In this document: piece by piece, positions 34,918 to 45,700 of the stretch
How the letters are laid out: each line of letters begins with the position of its first letter
Position numbering within the stretch: position 1 is the stretch's first letter
Assembly: GCF_009870125.1 (NCBI RefSeq)
Contig: NC_046683.1
Location: forward strand, 43,973,869-44,037,868
DNA: 64,000 nucleotides
Source of the DNA: Drosophila pseudoobscura
Taxonomy: Eukaryota; Arthropoda; Insecta; Diptera; Drosophilidae
Direction: 5' to 3'
Position numbers and translations under genes: made by a program
The notes under the pieces: model-generated
Told to the model about the DNA's origin: nothing
Databases searched by the model: none
What the model saw: only the letters and a program-made list of their open reading frames with translations

Positions 34918-35526
34918 TTAGAATCCCCAATGGGTGCCGAAGCCATCGAAGCTCATGTGGGAAACGGACTCTGCCGGTGAGTAGTGGATGACGGCGGGCT
35001 GAGCTTGGTGATAGACTGAAGCCTGAGGAGCAGCCTGATGGTAGACAGAGGCCTGAGGAGCTGCCTGATGGTAGACGGCGGCCTGAGGAGCTGCCTGATG
35101 GTAGACAGAAGCCTGAGGAGCTTCCTGGTGGTAGACATTGGCCACAGGAGCTGCCTGGACAGCCTGATGATAGACGGCGGCCTGAGGAGCTGCCTGGGTG
35201 AAGAGCTGAGGCTCAGGATGGGCGTGGTGGTTGTAGACAGCAGCTGGAGCTGGGGCGGCGTAGGTCACAGTCTTGGCAATCGCCGGCTGGTAGACATTGT
35301 TGCTGATGCGAGTGTCCTGCTTGTGCACCTGGGAGTACGGTGTGGCCACGGACTTGGCGTAGTGCGAGACGGTGCCGTCGAAGCTACGCACCACGTTCTG
35401 CTGGGTGTGGGCCACGGCGTGCTCGTCGCCGTAGTAGCCGATGGTCGGCTGGGCAATGATGCCGGCCCAGGCGGGGGCCAGGATAAGCAGCAGGGAGGCG
35501 GCAAAGCTGAGGAACTGATGGGCCAT
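34918..35526 (-). CDS. Retinin-like secreted protein with VYHQ repeats (202 aa)
   Basis: Third retinin-like gene of the window. The start at 35526 is chosen because it gives a signal peptide (FLSFAASLLLILAPAWAG) and lies about 60 bp below a TATA box. The longer frame runs through the promoter. The family core is HTQQNVVRSFDGTVSHYAK, TPYSQVHKQDTRISNNVYQP. The central region differs from the other two paralogues: tandem 10-residue units VYHQAAPQAS/A, encoded by 30-bp units at about 35020-35170, replace the APAPVLAKT units. The C-terminus is MSFDGFGTHWGF. Gln/His-rich repeats suggest cross-linking or a distinct cuticle layer, but that is inference. CG8541/CG8543 are the likely relatives. Confidence 0.93.
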   Translation of the reverse strand: MAHQFLSFAASLLLILAPAWAGIIAQPTIGYYGDEHAVAHTQQNVVRSFDGTVSHYAKSVATPYSQVHKQDTRISNNVYQPAIAKTVTYAAPAPAAVYNHHAHPEPQLFTQAAPQAAVYHQAVQAAPVANVYHQEAPQASVYHQAAPQAAVYHQAAPQASVYHQAAPQASVYHQAQPAVIHYSPAESVSHMSFDGFGTHWGF

Positions 35527-35582
35527 GTTGAAGCTGTGGGATATCTGTAGCAACTGTTGCCATTTGGGTCCGCTGCTGGGGC

Positions 35583-35590
35583 ATATATAG
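35583..35590 (-). promoter_or_regulatory. TATA box of the third retinin-like gene
   Basis: CTATATAT on the minus strand, about 60 bp upstream of the ATG at 35526, implies a start near 35556 and a short leader. Confidence 0.7.
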
Positions 35591-35619
35591 GAGGCAGGCA
35601 GCATATGGCCCACAGCAAT

Positions 35620-38600
35620 GGCAATTACTCATAATGTTCCCGCCCGCACTGCCGCACGGCCTAAACCCGTTTGCAATTGGGCTTTGCGTGACTTTCAGAA
35701 ATCCATTTCTCGATCTCTTGATCGTGGCAAATCAATTCAGCATTGACAGCCGAAGCCACAGCCAGAGCCGCAGCTACAGCCACAGCCATCGAGGCTCGGA
35801 GCAAGTGTGGCATGTGCTGGAGAAGGGCGTGTCGTCGACCCAATTACCGAAATTCACGTCTTTGCCTAGGCATTGCATAATGCTCGGGCCTGGCCTGTTG
35901 TCCTAAGGTCGGCGCACTTGCTCCACATTCCACGGCTGGCCACGGCGATGGCGATGGCGATGGCGATGGCGATGGCTATGGCGATGGAGCTGGAGATGAT
36001 GTTGGGAGGCGGCAGCTCACCGCTGAAGGGCCATCAAGTGCACGGCATTGCCCAAACATACAACGGCCAGCACAATTTATGGCCCGTTGGAGATGCATTA
36101 ACGACGCAGCCAAATTGTTAATGCATTTTCCGTTTCGTGTGCTCTTCAAGCCTTTCAATCGGACCAACGGATACCGGATAAACATACGGCTATATGTACG
36201 AGTACGTACGTGTGTGTAACAAACAGAACAACAATGTAGCAGAATTAAGTAAAATCTGTGGGGCTTTCACTGCTGCTGCTCCTCTAAGAAGTCGGTCATG
36301 AAAGTTCTTTCACAGATGCGGAACACCATCGGATGCTAGATCAACTTTTGCTATTCCTTCCGTAGCCATCTTCTTCTGAAGCGTCCAGCTCTGGCGTTGA
36401 TGTTGCCACAGTATTGCCGTCTCCTGTCCATAAAATCGTTCGTTCAGCCCCCAATTGAGTCATAATGCAATTGGCAAACGTCAAGAAAATGTTGTTAACT
36501 TGGCCAAAAAGCAACAAAAGGCACAGGGATTGGGAGTGGCAGTGGCAGTGGGAGTGGGGGTGTCAGAGAGGGTGAACGATGGATGGATGGAAGCGCGCTT
36601 GTTTGGGGGACATTGTTGCCCTGACCGTTGCCGCTAGCCGGAAAAGACGGAAAAGTTTTTCGCAATGAAAATGACACACAAATAGCATCAACATCTCGGC
36701 ATCAAATGCGATTACGATTACATCGATTCCGACTGCGAGTCCGACTTCAGAGTCACCTTTGTTGGCTCCTTTCGATATGGTATATTATTGCTGTGTGCTG
36801 GGGAGTGTATGCTGTGTCCATTATGGTCCTTATGAAATTTGGCACATAAATTGTATTATTGCATTTATGCTTGATTTTATTTCCTTTGCTTTTGTGTGGG
36901 AAGTGTTTGAATTGGCTTTCGCTTTATTCGGCTTTCTTTTGATACCCCGCACACAGATGGCACAAATGCTGTAACAGACAAGAGAAACAAGTTATCTTAC
37001 CCGGAAGATATAGCAGTTATAGTCCTATTATTTGTTTTCGTCGGGTGCAGGATATCTAACAATTAGCCAAATAATTTCCAAAAATTCTATTGAATATATC
37101 TAGCCGATCCAGCATCGAATGAAACGCTTTAGTCTTTCTTTTTTTGTTCCGCGAGTAGGAAGTATTTTATAGTCGATAGATAGAGTCCACTAGAGATTTC
37201 TCGGCGGCTATTTTCGAATTTTTCTTTTTTGATGCTTACGTGGCCTTAAGTGGATTCGTCTTCGTTTACGTCTAGGTCTGCATTGTCGTCTGCCTTAATG
37301 TTTATTGAACTGACAGGAATCACACGTGAGTGCGAGTGGGAGGCCGATTGGGAGTACCTACATTTGAACGGTTTCCTTTTACCTTGCAACTCTTGGAAGC
37401 AGCGCAATTTGAACTTCAATTAGCTGCATTTTGCCATGGCTAATAAACGCTGCTGGCCTGGCATGCACTCCCCGCCCCCTCCTTCCCTCTGCTGCTGCTA
37501 CTTCTGCTGCTGCTTCTGCCGCTGATATACAATTACAAATGACGCGTCAGGGCCAGGCCGAAAGTCAATTACCACTGGCTGAAAGGAGCATTAAAGCCCG
37601 CGCCTCGTTTGGCTAATTGGAACTGAAACATAAATTAAGAGTCCGATGCCAGGGCGAAGACGAAAACGAAGACGAAGACGGCACCCGCACAGGCACAGGC
37701 ACAGCCACAGGGCAGAATGCAACTAAAACTTTACGACTTCTTCACTTTGGTCAATTCGAAACGTAACACTTTTACGTTTTTGTCGTAATGCCCTCGGCAA
37801 TTACGATGCGATGCGAGTAGTGTTTCCCATCGACACTCCCCTGCACTCCTCCACTCAGGCGGTTTTTGGCCTGTTCCGGTTGCTCTGTTGCATCCACATT
37901 GACAGCTTAGATTAAGTGTGGACCATAAATTGGTTCAGTTCGGTTCGGTTCGGTTTGGCTAGTTCGCGGTGGTATTTATGAGGCCAGTGCAGTTGGAAAA
38001 TGCCATTTGGTAAGTGGAAATTATTTACAGGCAATTACAGGACCCACCGAAATGTTTTTGCACAGACTCCGGCACATATGTATGTATGTATGTCCGAATT
38101 GGAAAATGCTCTGATTCGGAGCAGTACTAGTTGGATACCTATCAAAATGCATTCAGTTTAAAAGAGGTTTCATATCGGCTACTAAATCTAGATTTGAATT
38201 ATAATTCTCAGCGGATTTCTCACTTCATATTTCATATAGGAACAGAATAGAACTCAGCCGTCGTTATGTGTTTGCAATGTGTTTTAATCTTGTTCTGTTT
38301 CTAGCCATTCCATACGGGTTAAGGGCCTCTGTGGACTGAAGCCAGAGCTTCCTTGGTGTTATATTGCCAATCAGTTGCTGCACCCCCATGACTCCACCCT
38401 CCTGCCCCATCGCGTCTTGACGTTGAGCGTTCCCCTGCTGCGCCGAGGGTTTGTTCTTCTTCATCGCCGTGCTTTATGGCACAAAGGGGACTTGGCTTCA
38501 ATTTTCTTTATATTACAGCTTGATTTAATTTGACGTGAGACCTGCCCACGGACCTTGTACTTGACCAGAACCAGAACGAAATTAGAAATGGCAACATACT

Positions 38601-41600
38601 ACAACCAGTGTTGGGGATAGGAACAGGAAGGACTGAAGCTGTGGCTGCGGCAGTGACTGGAATTGGAACAGGAACAGGATCTGGAGTTGGGGCTCTATCC
38701 GATTCCGAAGTTGAAGCTTGTACTGCCAGAGAAAATGATTGCGGGCTACACATTTGGGGAAATTCAAATTGCGCTTAATGAAAATATGAACAATTGGAGA
38801 AAGCAAATGTCATTTGCCAGATGCCAGAGCGACGTGGCCTGGACGTTCGAAGGACCTGGCTCTTTGGGGGTGGCTGTCCTGGCTGATCCCCCCCGATTGA
38901 TATAATTTCATTAAGCGTCCTTCGGTCCGAGTCCAAGCGCTTTCCATTCAATGGCACAGCAAGTGTCACGCCCATCGCCCTGTGCCACTGGCAGGACAAA
39001 CTTTACTGAAATGAAAAATAACGAAAAATACTTGCTAAATAACAAATGGAAATGGAAAACGGAAAACGGGAGGGCAGGGCAGCACACGCGAACAACAAAA
39101 TACTTACAAAAAAAATGAAAGAAAATGATAATGAAAATGCATAAACAGCAATAGCCGACCGGAGGAGGAGGATGGGGGGGAATGGGTGCACGAGGGATGT
39201 GGTGCTTAGAAGTCGGACGGCTGGTGGGGGGTGGGAAAACTCATTAAAACTTTTTTACAGCCCATTTAAAAGCAATTTGTAAATTGTGAAACTTGCACTT
39301 GGCCCAGGCCCAGGCGCCAGCCCAGGCCAAGGCACGGGCTGTGTATAAATTGTAATAATTATTATTTATTTCGCCAAGCTATGCGTAGCTCACATTTCAA
39401 AAGAAATGTGCATGTTAATATGTATATACATGTAGTATATTCGTATTTCAATAAATCATTTATATAGATTCTCTAATTACTATGCTATGGATTAAACCAA
39501 AAAACTCTTGATTTTTTCCATCACCAAAGGCTATTTCCGATTATTTTGCAATTGCGAAATTGTTCTGGCTAATTATTTAAATTTCAATGCAGCAAGGGCT
39601 TTATTTTTGAGTAAATTCTGCCAATCTACTGCTACCCCGTTTAAACAGGGCTTAGCCTGTATCCCATTTAGAATTACAGTACATAAAAGTAATGCCAAGG
39701 ACCGAATTCATTCCTCATTAGACCCACAACAGTACTTTACATATATACATATTTATATAAATGTCAAAAAATTGCACTGTTCCACACTTCGCTACAGGTT
39801 CTCAGAGTGCCTTGATTTTTTTGCGTCAGTTGGTTTCAGGACGTGAGGTGTTTTATTTCTTTGCGATGTGTAAAACTAATTTTGCTGCTAATATAAATAC
39901 TAGTACAAAAAAATTCAAGATATCCGAAAAAAATTGTGACAACTACACAGGAAAACAAACAAAAGTGCGTGTTTTGTATGTATTAAGCGTGGAGTGGTTG
40001 CCTGTGTGTTGGATTTTGGGATTCAGATTTCGCCTGGTGAGTCGAGTGAGCTGAGAGTCTGCTGAAGGCTTGAACAAAAATTGTGATCCTGTACCTAACC
40101 ATAAAGGGCTATCTGAAAGCATTTGTTTGTCTGTGTAACTAATAAAATTACATTGTACAGGCTGGCTCTGTGTCGTTTAAGCATGGCCCAAAGAAATATG
40201 ACGTTTGTATAATTCAATTCTGCCTTTAAGAAAATGTGCATTGATCTTCCTGCCGTTTGAAAAGCATCTCCCCAGGGTCGCCGCCACTCAAAAATCTGCC
40301 AGGACCGGCCCATTTCCGCAAGAACAAGGGCTCGGAGCGGCCCAATCATTTTGAAACCGTGGAAAGGCTCAAAATCGCAGACATTAAATCAAATTTCCGC
40401 ACATTTCTTGCAACGTGGGTTACGGTACGGAAAATTGTGTTAGCTGCGGTTTGCTTTACCCATCCTGCTACTTCTGCTGCTGCTGCCGCAGCGCCACTTA
40501 AATATTCAAAGCGAAAGATTCCTCCACACCTTTGCGTCTTGGTTGACTTTCCCCTGTTTTCCTTTTCTTTATTATTCAAGCGCCGCTTCCGTGTGCAGTG
40601 CCGAAAAATTCCCACAGGATGCAGTCAAAGGCAGCTTAATCGGAAGGGTAGTCTGGTGGGCCCTGGTAGTGGGAATGGAGAGGGGGATTCGATGGGTGTC
40701 GGGGTGGATTACACATGTGTTTTTTCGTTTTTATGGAGCTCAGGCGCAGTTATTTGTACGAATGTGATCATTGGTAGGAACTCCTTTGGGACCTGGTTAT
40801 TTTAGCTAATTCAAGGTGAAAAGGCCTTAGAACAGCGAATGTATTCAGATTTAGTTGAAAAGAAGCACAATTCAAAAGTGACCCGCCAAGAGCATCCCTG
40901 CCAGACTGACCGAAAAAGAACGACGTGACGTATCATCGTATATTCAAAAAAAACACACTCGATGTTTTCTATTGATATATCGAGTAGAATCAAAAGTCGC
41001 GTGCTTATTAGCGTTGGACGTGGAAGAAGAAATAATGTCAATTTGCTGAGAATTATATACCTCACAAAAATATGCATATTAATATTTTCGCCAGTCCAAA
41101 CAAAATATCAACTACAAATCATTGCCATATCGATATATTTAAATATCAATATTATCTCCAGTATTACATTGTTGCATTCAAAAGATATCGATAGGCAAAA
41201 CACCATTAAAGCGAGATGGGCGTAATTAGTTTTAGACAGAGTGGCAGGGCCAAAATAAGCAAGAGATCCGCGCGCTCTTCGATTCCGTTACGAGAGAAGA
41301 TTTCCGATTTCATCCAATAACGGAACCAGGAGCCGAAGCGCGGGTCCATCGCCCTGCTAGGCAGCGAGAGGATGGCATTAGTTAACTTATTTACTTCAAT
41401 TCTTTTTTTTTTAGATGTCCCCATTTATATATAATTATATATGTCCATATTTATTTATATATTTTTTCTTATATATGTACGTACATACATACATACATAC
41501 ATATATAAAATGATTTATATTTCTTATATTAGTTATTCCTATCCATTTATTTATATAACCACCCGTAAGAATAAGATGAGTGGGGCATGAATAGGCATAG

Positions 41601-42069
41601 GTAGGGTAGTACAGGTATCCATATGTAAAATTGTGAAGTTGAGATAAAAATTATAAGGAAATAAAATAATGAATTTCTAATTGTTTCGTATGGGGGAGGA
41701 GGATCCGCAAAACCGAGAGGGTGACTGCACATGGCAGGGAGATTCAGAACGTTATGACCCGGATCTCAGGTAGGATGGGCACGTCAGAGGTAAGACACCG
41801 ACACCTCGACCTGGTCCACATCTATGTTAGGGGAATGGGATATTGATTGTCGAGTAGTGTCCGTTTGCAATTTTTTTTTTCGGTTATTTTAGTTGTTTCA
41901 ATTGTCCGAGATGTCCAATCAGTTGGTATATTGTGCGACCTGAAGGCTTGGGAAGCACCCAGCCCTGGGATGACTGGCTAGCCGGACTTGCCCCAAAGAA
42001 AAAGAAAGGTTCGTAACAACATTTAAGTTTTTATATATTGTGAAGTCGAAATTGTATTGAAGCACTAAC
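35620..42069. other. Intergenic region, no gene recognised
   Basis: About 6.4 kb. It holds a GGCGAT hexamer array at 35944-35986, an SCA-type (CA/GC) repeat near 37690, and very AT-rich sequence at 39400-41900. DRE-like ATCGATA palindromes occur at about 41129 and 41185, which could mark an unrecognised promoter. A minus-strand frame near 41206-41424 has uneven composition and was not called. Confidence 0.4.
35944..35986. repeat. (GGCGAT)n hexamer repeat
   Basis: About seven units with one internal change. It lies upstream of the retinin-like gene at 34918 and shows no coding use. Confidence 0.85.
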
Positions 42070-42280
42070 CATACATCAAATACATTTTTCAGTTCAAACG
42101 GCGCCGGCTTTTTGCTACTTTCGTTGGTGTAGGTCCAGATAGGCAGCGCCACAGTTATGCGATAGATGAAGAAGGACGACGAGTTCGGGAAACGACCGGG
42201 TGGAGTGCGTGTCTACAGATTATATTAGTAAGTATCAAAAAAGACAACCATCTCCTGGGAATTCCTCCCACGGACTTACT
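42070..42280 (-). pseudogene. Inverted partial copy of BAG6 intron 3 and exon 4
   Basis: Read on the minus strand, about 42275 to 42143 repeats the BAG6 segment 43262-43410. A GTAAGT donor (42274-42279), intron sequence with CAGGAGATGG and a CTGTAG acceptor (42213-42218) are followed by an exon frame [14 protein letters not shown] matching exon 4. Because the intron is included, this is a DNA-level duplication, not a retrocopy. The match ends near the GCGCTGCC at 42143. The same frame then continues with unrelated residues (WTYTNESSKKPAPFELK) to a possible donor at 42069. No ATG opens this frame, and the only upstream ATG meets a stop across the splice, so I favour a fossil or a non-coding transcript. 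Confidence 0.6.
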
Positions 42281-42292
42281 ATCGCATACCGC

Positions 42293-42362
42293 ACCCTCAG
42301 AAATATACTGTAATATACCGCTGGTATGTGCCGTTGGTATATAACAGTATATTTCTGAGGGT
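42293..42362. repeat. Perfect 19-bp inverted repeat in the BAG6 promoter
   Basis: The arms 42293-42311 and 42344-42362 are exact reverse complements (ACAGTATATTTCTGAGGGT on the + strand of the right arm), with a 32-nt spacer. Each arm carries a GTATATTT core promoter element (Ohler Motif 6-like), so each side could drive transcription outwards. The left arm faces the inverted BAG6 copy. Confidence 0.85.
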
Positions 42363-42390
42363 CAGACTGCATATTGTGATCGATAACATA
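42327..42390 (+). promoter_or_regulatory. BAG6 core promoter: Motif 6 and DRE
   Basis: TTGGTATAT and GTATATTTCTGAGGG are followed by ATCGATA (DRE) at 42379-42385, about 350 bp upstream of the ATG. This combination marks TATA-less, dispersed housekeeping promoters in Drosophila. About 30 bp around the second element recurs in the promoter near 62831. Confidence 0.65.
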
Positions 42391-42734
42391 ACAACAACTA
42401 AACTTGTTGGAAAACCAAATAGTGTAACATATTAATATATACATATTTATATATAATTAATACGTCATACACTTTTCACAGCTCGGTAAACTTTGCGTGC
42501 GTGAGCGACCAACGAGAAAATCAGAAAAGACGAGGAGCAAGGGAAAACAATAAAACTGCTAGCGCGAGAAACAGAGAGCGAGATAGAAGGTGACAGCAGC
42601 GACACCGAAACCGATTTTCCTCCCCCCGTCAGCACCCTTGCAACAGTCTGTTTGGAATTTTTTTGCGGTGTGCGGTGCAAAAGAACAAATTTCACTGATT
42701 TTCGTGGCAGTCCTTATAAAAGACAGCAGTAAAA

Positions 42735-45700
42735 ATGAAAATAAATCTGAAGGTAAAAACCTTGGATGCGCGTACACACGAATTCAACATCGACAATGAG
42801 GTAATTTTTGAGGTTGTGTGTCCAGAGTGGAAGCCCTTTGACTAAAGCCCGCGCGCGTCCCTCTCTCTCCACGTAGATCACGATTCGCCAGTTCAAGGAC
42901 CAAATAGCTGAGAAGACCAGCATTGCAGCGGAGAACCAGCGAATTATATACCAGGGGCGTGTGCTGGCCGACGATAAGCAAGTCAAGGAATACGGTGAGT
43001 CATTTGTCCCTAGCCACAGCAGGTACTTTTGCTAATCTGCTGGCATATTCCTTTGAAGATGTCGCTGGCAAGGTATTGCACGTCGCCGAGCGCCCGCCCT
43101 TCTCGCAGCGCGGCACCAATGCTCGCCACAACGATGAGCCCATGCGTCCCGCTCGCACAGTGACACGTCCGCCGCCAGGCAGCATGCGCACTTCGCCCTA
43201 CTTCCGCGCTCTCGATGGCATGCTAGTAGGAACGATGTCCATACCAGTGCCCAACGGTCCCGGGGCTGGGGTAAGTCTCCCCAGGAGATGGTTCTCTTTT
43301 TTGATGCTTACTGATTTAATCTGTATGTAATCTGTAGACACGCACTCCACCCGGTCGTTTCCCGAACTCTTCGTCCTTCTGCATCAATCGCATCACTGTC
43401 GCTCTGCACATGATCGATTGCGCCAACAACATCGCCGCCTATCTGGAGAACCCTTCGGTGGGGCTTAACAACCAATCCCTGGACATTCTGCAGCGCGGTC
43501 GGTGGTCCATGGAGTCGACAGTGGTGGAGGTAGGCGTCTCTTCCACTGATATGCCACGTAACAACAACATCATCGACATGGTCCAGGACGCGGTAACTGC
43601 CGCCCTTACCCGCACCGGCGCACGCAACTACACTGTCCTACAGTTGCCCACGGTCTACACCAATGAGAGTGGCGAGACGATGGAGCCGCGTGCCGGAGAG
43701 GCAACTCTCGAGGGAGCCGCCGGAGCAGCTGCCGACGCCAATGGCGAGACCACAGCCGCCACCGTCATAATTGAAGATGTCATTGACTCGGACGATGAAG
43801 ATGGTCCAGACGGTGCCTCGGACCGATCCGCCACCCCCACGCCAGAAGGGGATGCAGAGGGAGCTGTAGGTGGTCAACCTGCGGGTAGTGCTAGTGCTGG
43901 TGCTGCTGCTTCCGGTCCCAGCGCTGCAGAGAGTGCCAGCAATGCTCCAGCTGGCGGCGATGGCGTCCCAGCCAATGGGGGTCCAAATGGCGCTACACGT
44001 CGTCGCACTCGCCCGCAGGTGCTGGGCCATGTCATACAGCGTTACCGCGGTGTTCAGACGCGTCTGGCACCCTTTGTTGATCGCTACTACGATATACTTG
44101 AGAACGATCCCACATTTGAGGAGAATGTAAGCCAAAGTTACCAAAAGGGAACCCGTGTCTGGTCTTTACCTCTTACTAAAGTTCGTTCTCCTCCCCCGCA
44201 GGACACTACTGCACGGGAGAATGCCCAGCGCATCTTCGATCGTGTCTCGGAGGCCTTCCACTACTTATCGCACGCTCAGCACGCCATATCCGACCTGATG
44301 CTGGACCTCTCGCAGCCCGGCCCACGCGTGCTCACCTGTCGGCCCATTCTCGTGGAGCAGAGCGGCTACATACGCTCCAATAACATATTCGCGCCCCATT
44401 TTACGCCCCTCGAGGTCATACAGCAGGCCACCAATAATGTTGACCAGCGTGCTCCCGGTGCACGCCCCCCAGGCCTATCAAGGAATGTCGAAGAGGCTGC
44501 AAGAAACACTTTGAGTGCAACTGCACAGCTTATTACACATGCAGGTGCTAACTACGCGTCAGCCATGGCCAGAGGAAATCCTAGACCAAATGCAGCAAAC
44601 GCGGCACCAGCCGAACTGCCTGATGCAGGATCCGCGACTACCAATCCGGTACCTTGGACTGCGGTCTTGGCCCGGGGTGCAGCCCGGGAAGCTCTTGCTT
44701 CCGCTGAAGCTGCTCAGGTTGCTCAAGCAGCCGAAGCCGCTGTTCAGATGGCTGTCGGAGCGGTGGCCGCCATTGGCATACCTACCCAGGGTGGACCCGT
44801 TGAGGATCCCGTCGACGAGCCAATGGTGACACGCAATGCAGGCCCTCAGGCCTCCCAGCCACAGCCGCAGCCACAGAGTCTCGGTTTGGGTAAGAATTCG
44901 GTGTCCAACAGTTTACAGTGCGTTTCAGATCTACAATTTGTGATTTCTGTAATACCTAAAGAACTTCATAATTGTTAACCTTAAACTGTATCCTGACTTT
45001 TGAAACGCCCATATGTCCTTTGTCGAATTTCTAGATGAAGCTCCAGATCAATCTGAGGGGCCCCGATTGCCACCTAGGCTGCGGCTCTATATGCCCGTGG
45101 CCCTGCCACCGCCCAGTATGTTTTGTTGTTTAATTGTTGTTGATTTTGCCCGCCATCTCAGACATGGTCCCGTAACGCTCATTTCATTCACGTTTGCATC
45201 CCTTGTTCGCTGAGCTGCTAGCTGCGACTCTCAGCTCCGTTTTAACCTTGTTGTTTCGTTTTCTTTTGGCTTGCCAGCCTCCAATCTTTAATCCCTGCCC
45301 GTATTCGCTGTTAAGGTGGCCCTGCTAAAGCTTCCTCCTTTGCAGATCCCCAGCTGGATATGGCCCGTCTCATTCAGGCCGTTGTGAACAGAGCCGCCAA
45401 CGATACTAACGATGTGCAAGTAGAGTTCAGCGCCCCCAACATTATGTCCATCAACTTGCCCGTGCATGTGATGGCTGCTGCCGCACGTCCCCCAGCCCCG
45501 GGGCCGGAGTCAGCGCCCGAAGCGACCACCGAGAGTGGTCAGGCTGCAGAAGAAGCAGCTACCGCGGCCAACAGCAGTTCCAGCACTGGAGGAGCCTCGA
45601 CCTCGACAGGCACACGCAGTGGAGAGCAGCGGGCCAACACATTGCCGACAACCGCCACACAGACGCGCTCCACGTCACGGCCCCAGATCCAGATTGGCGG

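Noticed and set aside
41206-41424. Minus-strand frame with a possible acceptor before GGCGATGG
   Set aside because: Several competing frames and no start, partner exon or recognisable domain. Kept only as context for the DRE cluster.
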